DNA of 64,000 nucleotides from Pseudomonas entomophila (GTDB lineage: Bacteria > Pseudomonadota > Gammaproteobacteria > Pseudomonadales > Pseudomonadaceae), in the NCBI RefSeq assembly GCF_029193575.1, contig NZ_JARGCS010000043.1, positions 62,001-126,000 on the forward strand. Reading direction: 5' to 3'. Position numbers and translations under genes: made by a program. The notes below the pieces were generated by a model. That model saw only the letters and a program-made list of their open reading frames with translations, was not told where the DNA came from and ran no database searches. Positions 16,394 to 24,695 of the stretch are shown here, piece after piece (within the stretch, counting starts at the first letter, position 1; every line of letters begins with the position of its first letter).

Positions 16394-16894
16394 TCAGGCT
16401 CGGACCGTGCGGCTCTTAAAGCGCAGCCAGAAGAACTGCACGAGCGCGCCGAGCAGGAAAATGCCCAACCAGGCCGCGAGCGCGCCGCGCACCAGGGGTG
16501 ACTGCGGGCCGTCGGCCAGCGGATGGGTTGCTGGCAGCCGGGTCAGCGTCTCGTTGATGCCGGGCACCAACAGCAAGAAGAAGCTGAAGCTGAAGCCGAG
16601 CTGCGCCAGGTACGGGCGCGCGCGCCCCAGCCAGCGCAGGTGCGGGATCAACAGCGCGCCGCCGATGGCCAGCAGCGCGACGATCCCCAGGGCGTGGCCG
16701 ATGTTGAAGCCGCCCGTGCTGGAGAGGCCGAACGAGGTAAGCACCGACAGCACCATGCCGGCCAGGTAGAGCTTGGCGGCGCGGGTGGTGGTGTCGATCT
16801 TGCGTGCGCGAACCAGGCTGTAGAGGCCGGTGGCGAAGGTTGCCACGCTGAGGGCGGTGTGGAGGACGCCCAAGGTCGAGAGAGGATGGGGCAT
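16394..16894 (-). CDS. Four-helix membrane protein of unknown function
   Basis: 166 residues with four hydrophobic segments (about 10-28, 43-60, 68-86 and 95-112) and a fifth near the C-terminus (137-157). I do not recognise the family with certainty; the layout resembles small DUF2306-like membrane proteins. AAGGAG lies 10 bases before the ATG at 16894. Directly upstream is a copy of the TetR operator half-sites seen before the TetR gene at 18187, so it may be a target of that regulator. Confidence 0.75.
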   Translation of the reverse strand: MPHPLSTLGVLHTALSVATFATGLYSLVRARKIDTTTRAAKLYLAGMVLSVLTSFGLSSTGGFNIGHALGIVALLAIGGALLIPHLRWLGRARPYLAQLGFSFSFFLLLVPGINETLTRLPATHPLADGPQSPLVRGALAAWLGIFLLGALVQFFWLRFKSRTVRA

Positions 16895-16911
16895 GATGCG
16901 GTGACTCCTTC

Positions 16912-16931
16912 TATCTACTAGTTGGTAGGTT
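16912..16931. promoter_or_regulatory. Imperfect TetR-type operator before the membrane protein gene
   Basis: GGTAGGTT at 16924-16931, with a degenerate opposite half (TATCTACT) at 16912-16919 and a 4-base spacer, matches the half-site and spacing of the perfect palindrome at 18192-18217. It lies just upstream of the ribosome binding site of the membrane protein gene. Confidence 0.55.
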
Positions 16932-16955
16932 ACTAGGGTAAAAAATATTGCCCTT

Positions 16956-16989
16956 GAGGGCCCTATCGCGAGTCAAGCCCGCTCCAGGT
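16956..16989. repeat. Single REP-type element
   Basis: AGGGCCCTATCGCGAGTCAA followed by GCCCGCTCCAGG is a diverged copy of the REP core seen elsewhere in the window. It lies between the membrane protein promoter and the end of the HD-domain gene. Confidence 0.6.
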
Positions 16990-17016
16990 TCAGCGCCACA
17001 CCGGAGAACAGGGCCA

Positions 17017-17589
17017 TCATCTTGAAAAATGCTCGCCAACCCACCGCAGGCACAACGTCCACAGCTCAGGCGCACCGCGCTCGATCGCCGGGCCATAACG
17101 GGCCATGACCTGTTCGTAGGAAACCCCACTCTGCGCCCAGGTACCTCCCTCGGTGAAGACATTGATCAACAGCGGCTGGAACCGGTCCAGCGCCTTGGCG
17201 AACTTCGCGTCGGCCGTCTCGGCGGCTTCGAACTCCAGCCACAGCCTGAGAAACTCATCGCTCTGCGGCGCCGGCAACAACCCGAACAGACGCCGCGCGG
17301 CCTGCAACTCCCTGTGCGCCTGCAACGCGGCGGACGTGCCGCCATGAATCGGCAGGTCTCCGACGTCCACCTCGACGATGTCGTGCAACAGCAGCATGCG
17401 CATCACCCGCCCGGTGTCCACCGCCCCGCTGGCGTATTCGCTGAGCACCAGCGCATACATCGCCAGGTGCCAAGAGTGTTCGGCGGAGTTTTCCCTGCGG
17501 CTGCGGTCCAGTAGCGGCGACTGGCGCACCACGCCCTTCAGGCGGTCGATTTCACGAAGGAAGCTGAGTTGTCGTTCCAGGTTGTTCAT
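17017..17589 (-). CDS. HD-domain phosphohydrolase, YfbR-like
   Basis: 190 residues with HD-superfamily metal ligands: His38 and His41 in Glu-His-Ser-Trp-His and the His69-Asp70 pair in Leu-Leu-His-Asp-Ile-Val-Glu. Relatives such as YfbR remove the 5'-phosphate from nucleotides; here the substrate is unknown. The ATG at 17589 is 13 bases after the TetR stop, so the two genes form an operon under the palindrome at 18192-18217. Confidence 0.85.
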   Translation of the reverse strand: MNNLERQLSFLREIDRLKGVVRQSPLLDRSRRENSAEHSWHLAMYALVLSEYASGAVDTGRVMRMLLLHDIVEVDVGDLPIHGGTSAALQAHRELQAARRLFGLLPAPQSDEFLRLWLEFEAAETADAKFAKALDRFQPLLINVFTEGGTWAQSGVSYEQVMARYGPAIERGAPELWTLCLRWVGEHFSR

Positions 17590-17602
17590 GGGCGTGGCCT
17601 CC

Positions 17603-18187
17603 TCAGCGCGCGTGAACCAAGCGCTGCAACAACGGCTGAGTGATGGTGCCGAACATCGCCGGGTCGCCATAGGCGCGTGCCGACAACATGGCGCCATGCA
17701 CCGTGGCCATGAACGTCTCGGCCTCGGTGCGGGCGTCGGCAGCCAGCGTCAGGCTGCCCTGCCCCGCCCCGCGCTCCATCACCGAAGTCAGCCACGCGGA
17801 TAGCGCACGGAAATGCGCCCGCACCTCCACCACGACCTCCTCCGGCAGCACCGGCATCTGGCTGGCGAGCAAGGCGCACACGCAATAGCCCTTGGCGGCG
17901 TCATCGATGCAGCCCAGCCAGTAGCCGATGTAGGCGCGCAACTGCTCCACGGGGTCGGGGAAATGCCGCTCCAGCGCGGCGATGCCGGTTTGCGCCTCTT
18001 CGCGGTACAACTGCACCAGCGTGCGCACCAAGTCCACCTTGGTGGGGAAGTGGTGATGGATGCTGGCCTTGCGAATGCCCACCGTTTCGGCGATGTCGGC
18101 GTAGCTGAACGCACTGTACCCACCGCTGATGATCAGCGTGCGGGCGCACTGCAGAATGTCGAGATAGGTCGTGGAATGATTAGCCAT
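17603..18187 (-). CDS. TetR-family transcriptional repressor
   Basis: 194 residues with a typical N-terminal helix-turn-helix (Ala-Asp-Ile-Ala-Glu-Thr-Val-Gly-Ile-Arg-Lys-Ala-Ser-Ile-His-His-His-Phe near 30-47) and a helical ligand domain. The ATG at 18187 is preferred over one at 18223, because the 26-base perfect palindrome lies 5 bases upstream and would otherwise be coding. It probably represses itself, the HD gene downstream and perhaps the membrane protein gene at 16894. The inducer is unknown. Confidence 0.92.
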   Translation of the reverse strand: MANHSTTYLDILQCARTLIISGGYSAFSYADIAETVGIRKASIHHHFPTKVDLVRTLVQLYREEAQTGIAALERHFPDPVEQLRAYIGYWLGCIDDAAKGYCVCALLASQMPVLPEEVVVEVRAHFRALSAWLTSVMERGAGQGSLTLAADARTEAETFMATVHGAMLSARAYGDPAMFGTITQPLLQRLVHAR

Positions 18188-18191
18188 GCTC

Positions 18192-18217
18192 GCCAACCTA
18201 CCTTCTGGTAGGTTGGC
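18192..18217. promoter_or_regulatory. Perfect palindromic operator of the TetR gene
   Basis: GCCAACCTACC-TTCT-GGTAGGTTGGC is an 11-base perfect inverted repeat with a 4-base centre, 5 bases before the regulator's start codon. Its position over the ribosome binding region fits autorepression. Confidence 0.8.
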
Positions 18218-18332
18218 CGTCAACCCTGCGGCGACGCCTTACAGCGGCCAGGATAAGCAGTAGACTAGCCCCTCGAGCGCTCTCCCCCAGAGCCCACCGT
18301 TCCACGGCCATCAAGGACGCCCGACCGCCTCC

Positions 18333-18947
18333 ATGCATACCCTCGACAACTACAAGGCCATCGCAGACGGCATCGCCACGCTGTTCTTTCCCCATGTGGA
18401 AGTGATTCTGCACGAAGTCAGCAGCCGCACCATCGTCCATATCGCCAACAACTTCTCCAAGCGCCGGCTCGGTGACGACTCGGCGCTCGACGACCTGCCA
18501 GCGGATTTCGCCGAGGTCGCCAACCTCGGCCCTTATGAAAAACTCAACTGGGACGGCCAGAAGCTGCGCTCGATCTCCAGCGTGTTGAAGAACGCCCATG
18601 GCGAACCCGAGTACCTGATGTGCCTGAACATGAACGTCTCGGTGCTGGAACAGGCCCGTGACGCGCTCGATGCGTTCTTCCAGATCAGCCGCCTGATCCC
18701 TCAGCCCGAGGCGCTGTTCAAGGACGATTGGCAAGAGCGCATCAACACCTTCCTGCATGCCTGGCTCAAGGAACGTCAACTGGCCCTGAATACCCTGAGC
18801 ATGAAGCACAAGCGCGAACTGGTCGAAGCACTGCATGCCGAAGGGGCGTTCGAGGGGCGCAGCGGTGCGGACTACGTTGCCAACGTGCTGAACATGGGCC
18901 GTGCGACGGTCTACAAGTACCTCAAGCCGTTGCGGGCCAATGGCTGA
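18333..18947 (+). CDS. YheO-type PAS/helix-turn-helix transcriptional regulator
   Basis: 204 residues. The first 115 form a YheO-like PAS domain; the C-terminus is a helix-turn-helix (Ala-Asp-Tyr-Val-Ala-Asn-Val-Leu-Asn-Met-Gly-Arg-Ala-Thr-Val-Tyr near 182-197). Relatives include DauR, which controls D-arginine use. It is followed 18 bases later by a membrane protein gene that it may regulate. The ligand is not predictable. Confidence 0.88.
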   Translation: MHTLDNYKAIADGIATLFFPHVEVILHEVSSRTIVHIANNFSKRRLGDDSALDDLPADFAEVANLGPYEKLNWDGQKLRSISSVLKNAHGEPEYLMCLNMNVSVLEQARDALDAFFQISRLIPQPEALFKDDWQERINTFLHAWLKERQLALNTLSMKHKRELVEALHAEGAFEGRSGADYVANVLNMGRATVYKYLKPLRANG

Positions 18948-18965
18948 AAGGAGCTTGCGCCTGCC

Positions 18966-19733
18966 ATGACGCTTTTCTACCTGAAACTCATCGTCACCCC
19001 GCTGCTGATGTGGGCCGTGTCCCTCGCCTCGCGACGCTGGGGTGGCCTGCTCGGGGGCTTGTTGTCGGGGCTGCCGATCACCTCGGCACTGGTGATGGTG
19101 TTCCTCTGTCTGGAACAGGGCAGCGCCTTCGCCTTGGCGGCGGTGCCCGGTGCCTTGGGCGGCCTGGCGGCGGTGCAGGCGACCTACGCTTTCTACCTGT
19201 TCGCCACGCGCCGGGCCGGTGTCGCCCTGGCGGTGCTGCTGGCGCTACTGTTCTATGCGCCGGTGGCCTATGCCTTCACCCACTGGGGCAGTCTGCCGCT
19301 GTCGATCGCCGTGGCCCTGGTGCTGATCGGGGTGCTGATTCGCGCCACGGGCCGGGAGCCGGCGTCCACCCCGCTGGCAGCGTTGCGCCACCGATACTGG
19401 GAAATCCCCTTGCGCATGGTTGCGGCCACCACGTTGCTGATGGCCACCACCGGTTTTGCCCGTTGGTTGGGCCCGGAGGCCAGCGGCATGCTCGCACCGA
19501 TCCCGGTGATCGCCTGGCCCTTGGTGGTGTTCTCGCACTTGCAAGGCGGACGCGCGAGCATGGCAGCGATGATTCGTGGCAACGCCATCGGCGCGGTCGG
19601 GGTGATCGCGTTCTACCTGGCGGTGGCTGGCCTGCTGGAGCATCTGGGCATCCTTCTCACCTTCGGTTTGGCGGTGGCCTTGGCCGTGCTGCTGACCCTG
19701 GCGCTGGCCAGGCTGTTGCGTCGACGTCGCTAA
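18966..19733 (+). CDS. Multi-pass inner-membrane protein, unknown function
   Basis: 255 residues, almost entirely hydrophobic, with about eight membrane segments and a Gly-Leu-Leu-Gly-Gly-Leu-Leu-Ser-Gly-Leu-Pro stretch near residue 30. The C-terminus is Arg-rich and probably cytoplasmic. I do not recognise the family. It begins 18 bases after the YheO-type regulator with AAAGGAG before the ATG, so the two are likely cotranscribed. Confidence 0.8.
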   Translation: MTLFYLKLIVTPLLMWAVSLASRRWGGLLGGLLSGLPITSALVMVFLCLEQGSAFALAAVPGALGGLAAVQATYAFYLFATRRAGVALAVLLALLFYAPVAYAFTHWGSLPLSIAVALVLIGVLIRATGREPASTPLAALRHRYWEIPLRMVAATTLLMATTGFARWLGPEASGMLAPIPVIAWPLVVFSHLQGGRASMAAMIRGNAIGAVGVIAFYLAVAGLLEHLGILLTFGLAVALAVLLTLALARLLRRRR

Positions 19734-19779
19734 GCGCATTTATCAGGGGCGCAAACGGGCCTGTCTTGCTGTGCCTCAT

Positions 19780-19805
19780 TCGCTATATAATTTTGTAAAT
19801 AGCGA
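19780..19805. promoter_or_regulatory. Inverted repeat covering a -10-like box before a TetR gene
   Basis: TCGCTAT at 19780-19786 and ATAGCGA at 19799-19805 flank an AT-rich centre that overlaps a TATAAT sequence (19786-19791). This is a plausible autoregulatory operator and promoter for the TetR gene starting at 19874. No good -35 element with 16-18 base spacing was found. Confidence 0.45.
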
Positions 19806-19873
19806 TATGCAGGCCACGGTTGTATCCAGCATGCGAAACCCCACCCCTTGTCCTATCCGCCCGGTGGCCCGCG

Positions 19874-20569
19874 ATGCCTAGCATTCGCGAGCACAATGTG
19901 CAGCGGATCGTTGCGGCCGCCTGCCGGGAGTTCGCCCACCGAGGCTTCGCCCTGGCGCGCATCGACGAAGTGGCAGCCCGCGCCGGGTTGCCCAAAGCCA
20001 ACGTGCACTACTACTTCAAGACCAAGCGCAAGCTCTACGTGGCCGTGTTGGAAACCGCCATGGGACCGTTGGCGCAGGCCTGCGAGTTGCTCGACCCGAC
20101 ATTGTCGGCGGTTTGCGCGCTGCGTCGGCACATTCGCGCCCACGCCGAGCTGTGCAAGGTGCAGCCGCATGCCATGCGGGTGTTGCTGGTGGAACTGCTG
20201 CATGGCGCGCGGCACTTGCCAAAGGGCTTGGCCGAGCGTCTGCGCCAAACTACCCGACAGGGCCGGGACTGCCTGCAAGCGTGGATGAACCAGGGGCAGA
20301 TCGCCCGAGGGAGCGCGGAACACCTGCTGCTGTTCATCTGGTCGACCACACTGGCGCAGGCGCGCTTCGCGCCGCCGCCCTGCCCCGAAGATCCGGCCTG
20401 GCCGGTGGATGAGCGCGGTTTGCAGGCGATGGTGCGGATGGTTTGCCGGATGGTGCTGGGTGGGGTTGAAGCGCAAGAGACCTCAGTGAATGGCTCCCCC
20501 CTTGCAGGCGCGGCGGTGCGGCGGTCCGACTTGCCTCGCGATGGGGCCGATAGGGTCGACATTGTCTGA
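19874..20569 (+). CDS. TetR-family regulator, RutR-like
   Basis: 231 residues. The helix-turn-helix (Ile-Asp-Glu-Val-Ala-Ala-Arg-Ala-Gly-Leu-Pro-Lys-Ala-Asn-Val-His-Tyr-Tyr-Phe near 30-48) and long helical ligand domain resemble the RutR/YcdC branch. The start at 19874 gives the family-like N-terminus. The last 18 or so residues, from about 214, are encoded by a REP-like repeat (20513-20548) and look like a recent extension past the normal end of the family. It is convergent with the sensor kinase gene. Confidence 0.85.
   Translation: MPSIREHNVQRIVAAACREFAHRGFALARIDEVAARAGLPKANVHYYFKTKRKLYVAVLETAMGPLAQACELLDPTLSAVCALRRHIRAHAELCKVQPHAMRVLLVELLHGARHLPKGLAERLRQTTRQGRDCLQAWMNQGQIARGSAEHLLLFIWSTTLAQARFAPPPCPEDPAWPVDERGLQAMVRMVCRMVLGGVEAQETSVNGSPLAGAAVRRSDLPRDGADRVDIV
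20513..20548. repeat. Second REP-like family, copy within the 3' end of the TetR gene
   Basis: A 36-base core beginning GCGGTGCGGCGGTCCGACTT closely matches the copy at 28912-28946. It differs from the main REP family of this window. This copy lies inside the reading frame of the TetR gene. Confidence 0.65.
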
Positions 20570-20592
20570 GCGAGCCTTATCGTTATATAGGC

Positions 20593-21987
20593 TTATATAT
20601 TTTGAGAGGGAAACCACAGGCTGAACCGGGTCACCCCGTCAGCGCTCTGCGCCCAGCACCGCCCCTGGTGCAACTGCATGATCGAACGCACGATCGACAA
20701 TCCAAGCCCACTGGACTGCGCCGACCCCTGGCGCGCCGCATCCACTCGATAGAACCGCTCGAACACGCTCTGTAGATGGTGCGGCGCAATCGCCAGGCCA
20801 CGGTTACTGATGTCGACCACCACCCCATTTGCCTCGCTGCGCGCCGTGACCTCGACCGTGCTCCCCGGCTCGGCGAAGCGCACGGCGTTGGACAGCAGGT
20901 TGGCCAACGCCCGGCGCAGCAACGTGGCGTCGGCCCACACCGTGCCCTGGCCGTTCCAGGCCAGGTGCACATCACGCTCGGCGGCCAGGTCCTCGAAGTA
21001 CTCGCAGATGCGCGCCAACTCTTGCGCCACCGCCAGCCCGGTGCGCTCGATGGCGTGGTCGGCATGCTCGGCGCGGGCCAGGAACAGCATGTTGTCGATC
21101 ATCCGCGACAGCCGTTGCAACTCCTCGAAGTTCGAACCCAGCAGGTGCTGGTAGTAGGCGCTGTCGCGTGGCAGGCCGAGGCCGACTTCGGTCTGCCCGA
21201 GCAGGTTGTTGATCGGTGTGCGCAGGTCGTGAGCCATGTCGGCGCTAACCTGCTTGAGCTGCTCGAAGCCGCGCTCCAGGCGCTCGAGCATGGCATTGAA
21301 CTGCACGATGAGGGCGTCGAGCTCGGCGGGCGCGCGGTCACGCTCCAGCCGCAGCGACAGCGTGCCGACGCCGATCGACGCGGTCTGCCGGGCCAGGCGG
21401 TGCAGCGGCGACATGCCACGCTTGGCCAGCAGGTAGGCCAGCACGGCGGCGAGCACAGCCATCACCGAGGCGAACAGCACGATGTTGTCGCGGTATTCCC
21501 CAAGAATGCGCGTGCGCTCGCTCAGCAGTCGACCAGAGAGAATCTCCAAGGGCGGGCGCCCACCCCGCGCCTCGCTGGTCACGGCGGTGTAGATGAACAG
21601 GCTGCCGTCGGCCATGACGCTACGTCGCACGTCACCCAGGGCCAGCGGCTGGTCGGCCGGCAGCGGCGTGACGTCAGGGATCGGCCGCTGGCCGGGGTTG
21701 ACCACCAGCAGCGGCGTGGCCCCGGCGTAACGGATCACCAGCAGTGATTCGGTGTTGCCCAGCATGTTGGCGAACAGCTGTGGCTTTTCGTCGATCAACT
21801 GGCGGGCATCCAGGTCGCGCAGCAAGGTGCGGATCTGCTCCACCCGCGCGAGCAACGCGCCGTCGTCGCGCAGGGCCAGCTGACGGGCGAGCGCCACGTA
21901 AAGCGCGCCGCCCAGCAGCACCAGGGTGACGAACGAAAAGGTCGCCAACAGCAGTGCCAGGCGCGCGGTCAACGACAGCCGCTTCAC
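20593..21987 (-). CDS. Sensor histidine kinase, heavy-metal (CusS) type
   Basis: 464 residues with a GTG start at 21987 that overlaps the response-regulator stop. Two membrane segments (about 10-35 and 167-188) enclose a periplasmic sensor region; HAMP follows, then the phospho-acceptor motif Met-Ala-His-Asp-Leu-Arg-Thr-Pro with His253, and a C-terminal ATPase with N, G1 and G2 boxes. The layout is that of CusS/CopS/CzcS copper, silver or zinc sensors. No metal efflux gene is adjacent, so the signal is not fixed. Confidence 0.9.
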   Translation of the reverse strand: MKRLSLTARLALLLATFSFVTLVLLGGALYVALARQLALRDDGALLARVEQIRTLLRDLDARQLIDEKPQLFANMLGNTESLLVIRYAGATPLLVVNPGQRPIPDVTPLPADQPLALGDVRRSVMADGSLFIYTAVTSEARGGRPPLEILSGRLLSERTRILGEYRDNIVLFASVMAVLAAVLAYLLAKRGMSPLHRLARQTASIGVGTLSLRLERDRAPAELDALIVQFNAMLERLERGFEQLKQVSADMAHDLRTPINNLLGQTEVGLGLPRDSAYYQHLLGSNFEELQRLSRMIDNMLFLARAEHADHAIERTGLAVAQELARICEYFEDLAAERDVHLAWNGQGTVWADATLLRRALANLLSNAVRFAEPGSTVEVTARSEANGVVVDISNRGLAIAPHHLQSVFERFYRVDAARQGSAQSSGLGLSIVRSIMQLHQGRCWAQSADGVTRFSLWFPSQNI

Positions 21988-22658
21988 GCTTCCAACTCGC
22001 AGCGGTAGCCCACCCCGTGCACGGTGTGGATCAGCCGCACCGCGAATGGCTCGTCGATCTTCTGCCGCAGCCGGCGCACGGCCACATCGACCACGTTGGT
22101 GTCGCTGTCGAAGTTCATGTCCCACACCCGCGAGGCCAGGAAGGTCCGCGACAGCACCTGCTCGGTGTGCTGCAGGAAGCACACCAGCAGCTTGAATTCC
22201 TTGTTGGTCAGGGCGATACGCACACCGGCGCGTTCGCAGCGGTGCTTGCCGATATCGACGATGAGGTCGGCCAGCGACAGGACCTGCTCCTGAGCCGGCG
22301 CTTGGCCACGGCGCAGGATGATGCGGATGCGCGCGAGCAATTCGGCGAACGAGAACGGCTTGACCAGGTATTCATCGGCACCCAGGCCCAGGCCGCGCAG
22401 GCGGTCTTCCAGGGTGCCGCGGGCACTGAGGAACAGCACCGGGGTACGGCCTTGGGCGCGCAGGCGCTGCATGACCGTCCAGCCGTCCATCTCCGGCAGC
22501 ATCACATCGAGCAGGATGAGGTCGTAGGGCGTCTCGCGGGCCAGGTGCAGGCCGTCCACGCCGTTGTTGGCGCAGTCGACGCCGTAGCCCGCCTCGACCA
22601 GGCCGTTGGCCAGGTACTGCGCGGTCTTGGGTTCGTCTTCGATGATCAGGATCTTCAC
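21984..22658 (-). CDS. Response regulator, OmpR family (CusR/CzcR type)
   Basis: 224 residues. The receiver domain has the acidic pair Glu7-Asp8, phospho-acceptor Asp51 in Leu-Leu-Asp-Val-Met-Leu-Pro and a conserved Lys near 101. The C-terminal half is a winged-helix DNA-binding domain. It overlaps the kinase by 4 bases and is the first gene of the pair. Confidence 0.93.
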   Translation of the reverse strand: MKILIIEDEPKTAQYLANGLVEAGYGVDCANNGVDGLHLARETPYDLILLDVMLPEMDGWTVMQRLRAQGRTPVLFLSARGTLEDRLRGLGLGADEYLVKPFSFAELLARIRIILRRGQAPAQEQVLSLADLIVDIGKHRCERAGVRIALTNKEFKLLVCFLQHTEQVLSRTFLASRVWDMNFDSDTNVVDVAVRRLRQKIDEPFAVRLIHTVHGVGYRCELEA

Positions 22659-22740
22659 AGGGCCAGGGGCCTCCAGGGCATGGCAAGAAGGGCGGCCAAG
22701 GCCGCCCTTTCGCAGGTCGCGTGAGTATAGCGCGAGGGCC

Positions 22741-23520
22741 TTACTGGCCGGGCACGTGGGCGGCCTGCATGATCAGCTTGGCCACCGCCTCGGGCTGGGA
22801 CAGCAGCGACACGTGGCTGGCGGAAAGCTCGACGGTGTGGGCGTTCATGCGCTTGGCCATGAAACGCTGCAGTTCGGTGTCGATGGTGTGGTCCTGCGTC
22901 GAGACGGCGTACCAGGTCGGCTTGTCTTTCCAGGCTGCAACGCTGGTCTTGGCGCTCTTGATCCCTTCGCCGATCGGCTGCTGCACGGCGTAGTACGCCT
23001 CGGCCTCGGCCTTGGGCAAGTCACCGGCGAAGTCATTGACGAAGGCCGCTTCGGTCAGTTGGCCGAAACCATCGTCGGACCACTTGAGGCCCGCGGATGC
23101 TGGGGCCGCGGGGAAACGCTTGGTGAGCGCAGGGTAGTCCTCGCCGGCCTCGGGGGCGCGCGCGGCGATGTACACCAGGCCCTTGACGTCCGGGTCGTCA
23201 CCGGCCTGGCTGATGACCATCCCGCCGTAGGAGTGACCGACCAGGATCACCGGCCCGTCCTGGCGGGCCAGGGCGCGCTTGACCGCCGCAACGTCAGCGT
23301 CCAGCGAGGTGGTGGGGTTCTGCACCGCCGTCACGTGCAGGCCTTTGGCTTGCAGCAACGGGATCACCTTGCCCCAACTGGAGCCATCGGCGAACAGACC
23401 GTGCACCAGCACGATGTTCTTCACCTCCTGATTGGCGGCGGCGCTGGCGGCCCAGGCGGACGATGTGCCGATGGCACCTGCGGCGAGGGACAAGGCAAGA
23501 ATGAGCGAACGAAGTTTCAT
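22741..23520 (-). CDS. Secreted alpha/beta hydrolase
   Basis: 259 residues with a Sec signal peptide (cleavage after Ser-Ala-Trp-Ala near 24). The mature part opens with the oxyanion-type His-Gly-Leu segment; the nucleophile is the Ser of Gly-His-Ser-Tyr-Gly-Gly near residue 98, and a C-terminal Ser-Ala-Ser-His segment near 239 supplies the catalytic His. The family includes esterases and non-haem haloperoxidase-like hydrolases. The substrate is unknown; it probably acts in the periplasm. Single gene. Confidence 0.87.
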   Translation of the reverse strand: MKLRSLILALSLAAGAIGTSSAWAASAAANQEVKNIVLVHGLFADGSSWGKVIPLLQAKGLHVTAVQNPTTSLDADVAAVKRALARQDGPVILVGHSYGGMVISQAGDDPDVKGLVYIAARAPEAGEDYPALTKRFPAAPASAGLKWSDDGFGQLTEAAFVNDFAGDLPKAEAEAYYAVQQPIGEGIKSAKTSVAAWKDKPTWYAVSTQDHTIDTELQRFMAKRMNAHTVELSASHVSLLSQPEAVAKLIMQAAHVPGQ

Positions 23521-23612
23521 GGCGGGTCTCCGGGCTTGGCTGAGGGTTGGGCCACTTTAGAAAGCCGGGGGAAACGACGGCATGACGCGGTCATTACAAA
23601 AGAATGACGAAG

Positions 23613-24488
23613 CTAGAGCCACCACGCCAGCACGGCCGGCAACCAGGCCAACGACAAGACGGTGGAACACATCACCAGGTTGGCCACCTGCTCCGGCGCG
23701 CGGTTGGCGCGCACCGCCAACAGGTAGTTGAACACCGCCACGGGCATCGACGACTGCGTCACCAGCACCGCATGCTCCAGCGGCCCCAGCCCCAGGGCCG
23801 CGCCAACCCCCCAGCCGACCGTGCCGCCCAGGACGATGCGCAGGCCACCCAGCAGCGCACCGCTGCCCACGTGGCGTGGGCGGATGCTCGCCAGCGAGAC
23901 GCCCAGGGTCAGCAGCATCAGCGGAATGGTCATGCCGCCAAGCAGGTCCACGGTGTTGGCCAGCCAGGCCGGCAGCTTGAGATCGAAGAAGATCAGCGGC
24001 AGCGCCACCGCCAGGCTGATGACGATGGGGTTGCGCAGCAGTGCCCTGAACGAGGCGCTGCTGCCGGACATGGCGATGCCCAGGGTGAACTGGAAGATCG
24101 ACAGGGTCAGGAAGAACGCCACCGCCAAGGCCAGGCCCTGCTCGCCGAAGGCATACAGGCTGATCGGCAAGCCCATGTTGCCGGTGTTGGGGAACATGAA
24201 CGCGGGCATCAGTACCCGCCAATGCTGCCCCGAGGCGCGGCACACCAGCCAACCGGCGAGCGCCATGCCGAGCAGGCACAGCACGCAGGCCAGCGCCATG
24301 CTGGTGAACGCCGTGGGTTCGAGCCGGGTGCGGCTGAGGGTCGAAAGCACCAGCGATGGCGTGCCGACGGTCATCACCACCCGGGCGATGAACTCGGTTG
24401 GGTAGTCCAGGCCCTTGCGTGCCCAGGTGTAGCCGATGGCGGCGGTGATGAAGACTGGCGCCAGGACGGCGAGCAGCGAAGCCAGCAT
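23613..24488 (-). CDS. Auxin efflux carrier (AEC) family transporter
   Basis: 291 residues with about ten membrane segments in two five-helix halves, as in bacterial AEC transporters for malonate, malate and similar acids. The N-terminal half carries Phe-Ile-Ala-Arg-Val-Val-Met and a Pro-Asn-Thr-Gly-Asn-Met-Gly-Leu-Pro turn near residue 100 that is typical of the family. It stands alone; the cargo is unknown. Confidence 0.88.
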   Translation of the reverse strand: MLASLLAVLAPVFITAAIGYTWARKGLDYPTEFIARVVMTVGTPSLVLSTLSRTRLEPTAFTSMALACVLCLLGMALAGWLVCRASGQHWRVLMPAFMFPNTGNMGLPISLYAFGEQGLALAVAFFLTLSIFQFTLGIAMSGSSASFRALLRNPIVISLAVALPLIFFDLKLPAWLANTVDLLGGMTIPLMLLTLGVSLASIRPRHVGSGALLGGLRIVLGGTVGWGVGAALGLGPLEHAVLVTQSSMPVAVFNYLLAVRANRAPEQVANLVMCSTVLSLAWLPAVLAWWL

Positions 24489-24547
24489 GTCGGAGGATCC
24501 TTCCGGGTGGGGTGCCCATTATGGGGAATTGCCTCCGGGTTTGTCTT

Positions 24548-24570
24548 CGCCGGCCCCGCGATGGGGCCGG
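24548..24570. repeat. REP-related palindrome between AEC and MFS genes
   Basis: GCCGGCCCC-GCGAT-GGGGCCGGC is a perfect 9-base inverted repeat in the divergent intergenic region. It contains the CGCGATGGGG core shared with REP copies elsewhere in the window. Confidence 0.6.
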
Positions 24571-24695
24571 CACAAACACCGCCAATGACTGCGGCCTCCG
24601 GTCGCAGGGCCGCAGGCTTTGGCAAATGCCCGGCAATGCGTAGAATGCGCGCCCCCTTTCCCCTCCCCCGCGCGTTTCCGCTTTTTGAGGTCTGT

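Noticed and set aside
18188-18223. Upstream ATG at 18223 as start of the TetR gene
   Set aside because: It would place the perfect operator palindrome inside the coding region and add 12 residues unlike the family.
23604-24695. Long N-terminal extension of the MFS transporter frame
   Set aside because: It runs antisense through the AEC transporter and reads as low-complexity His/Gln/Arg sequence. The transporter starts normally at 24696.
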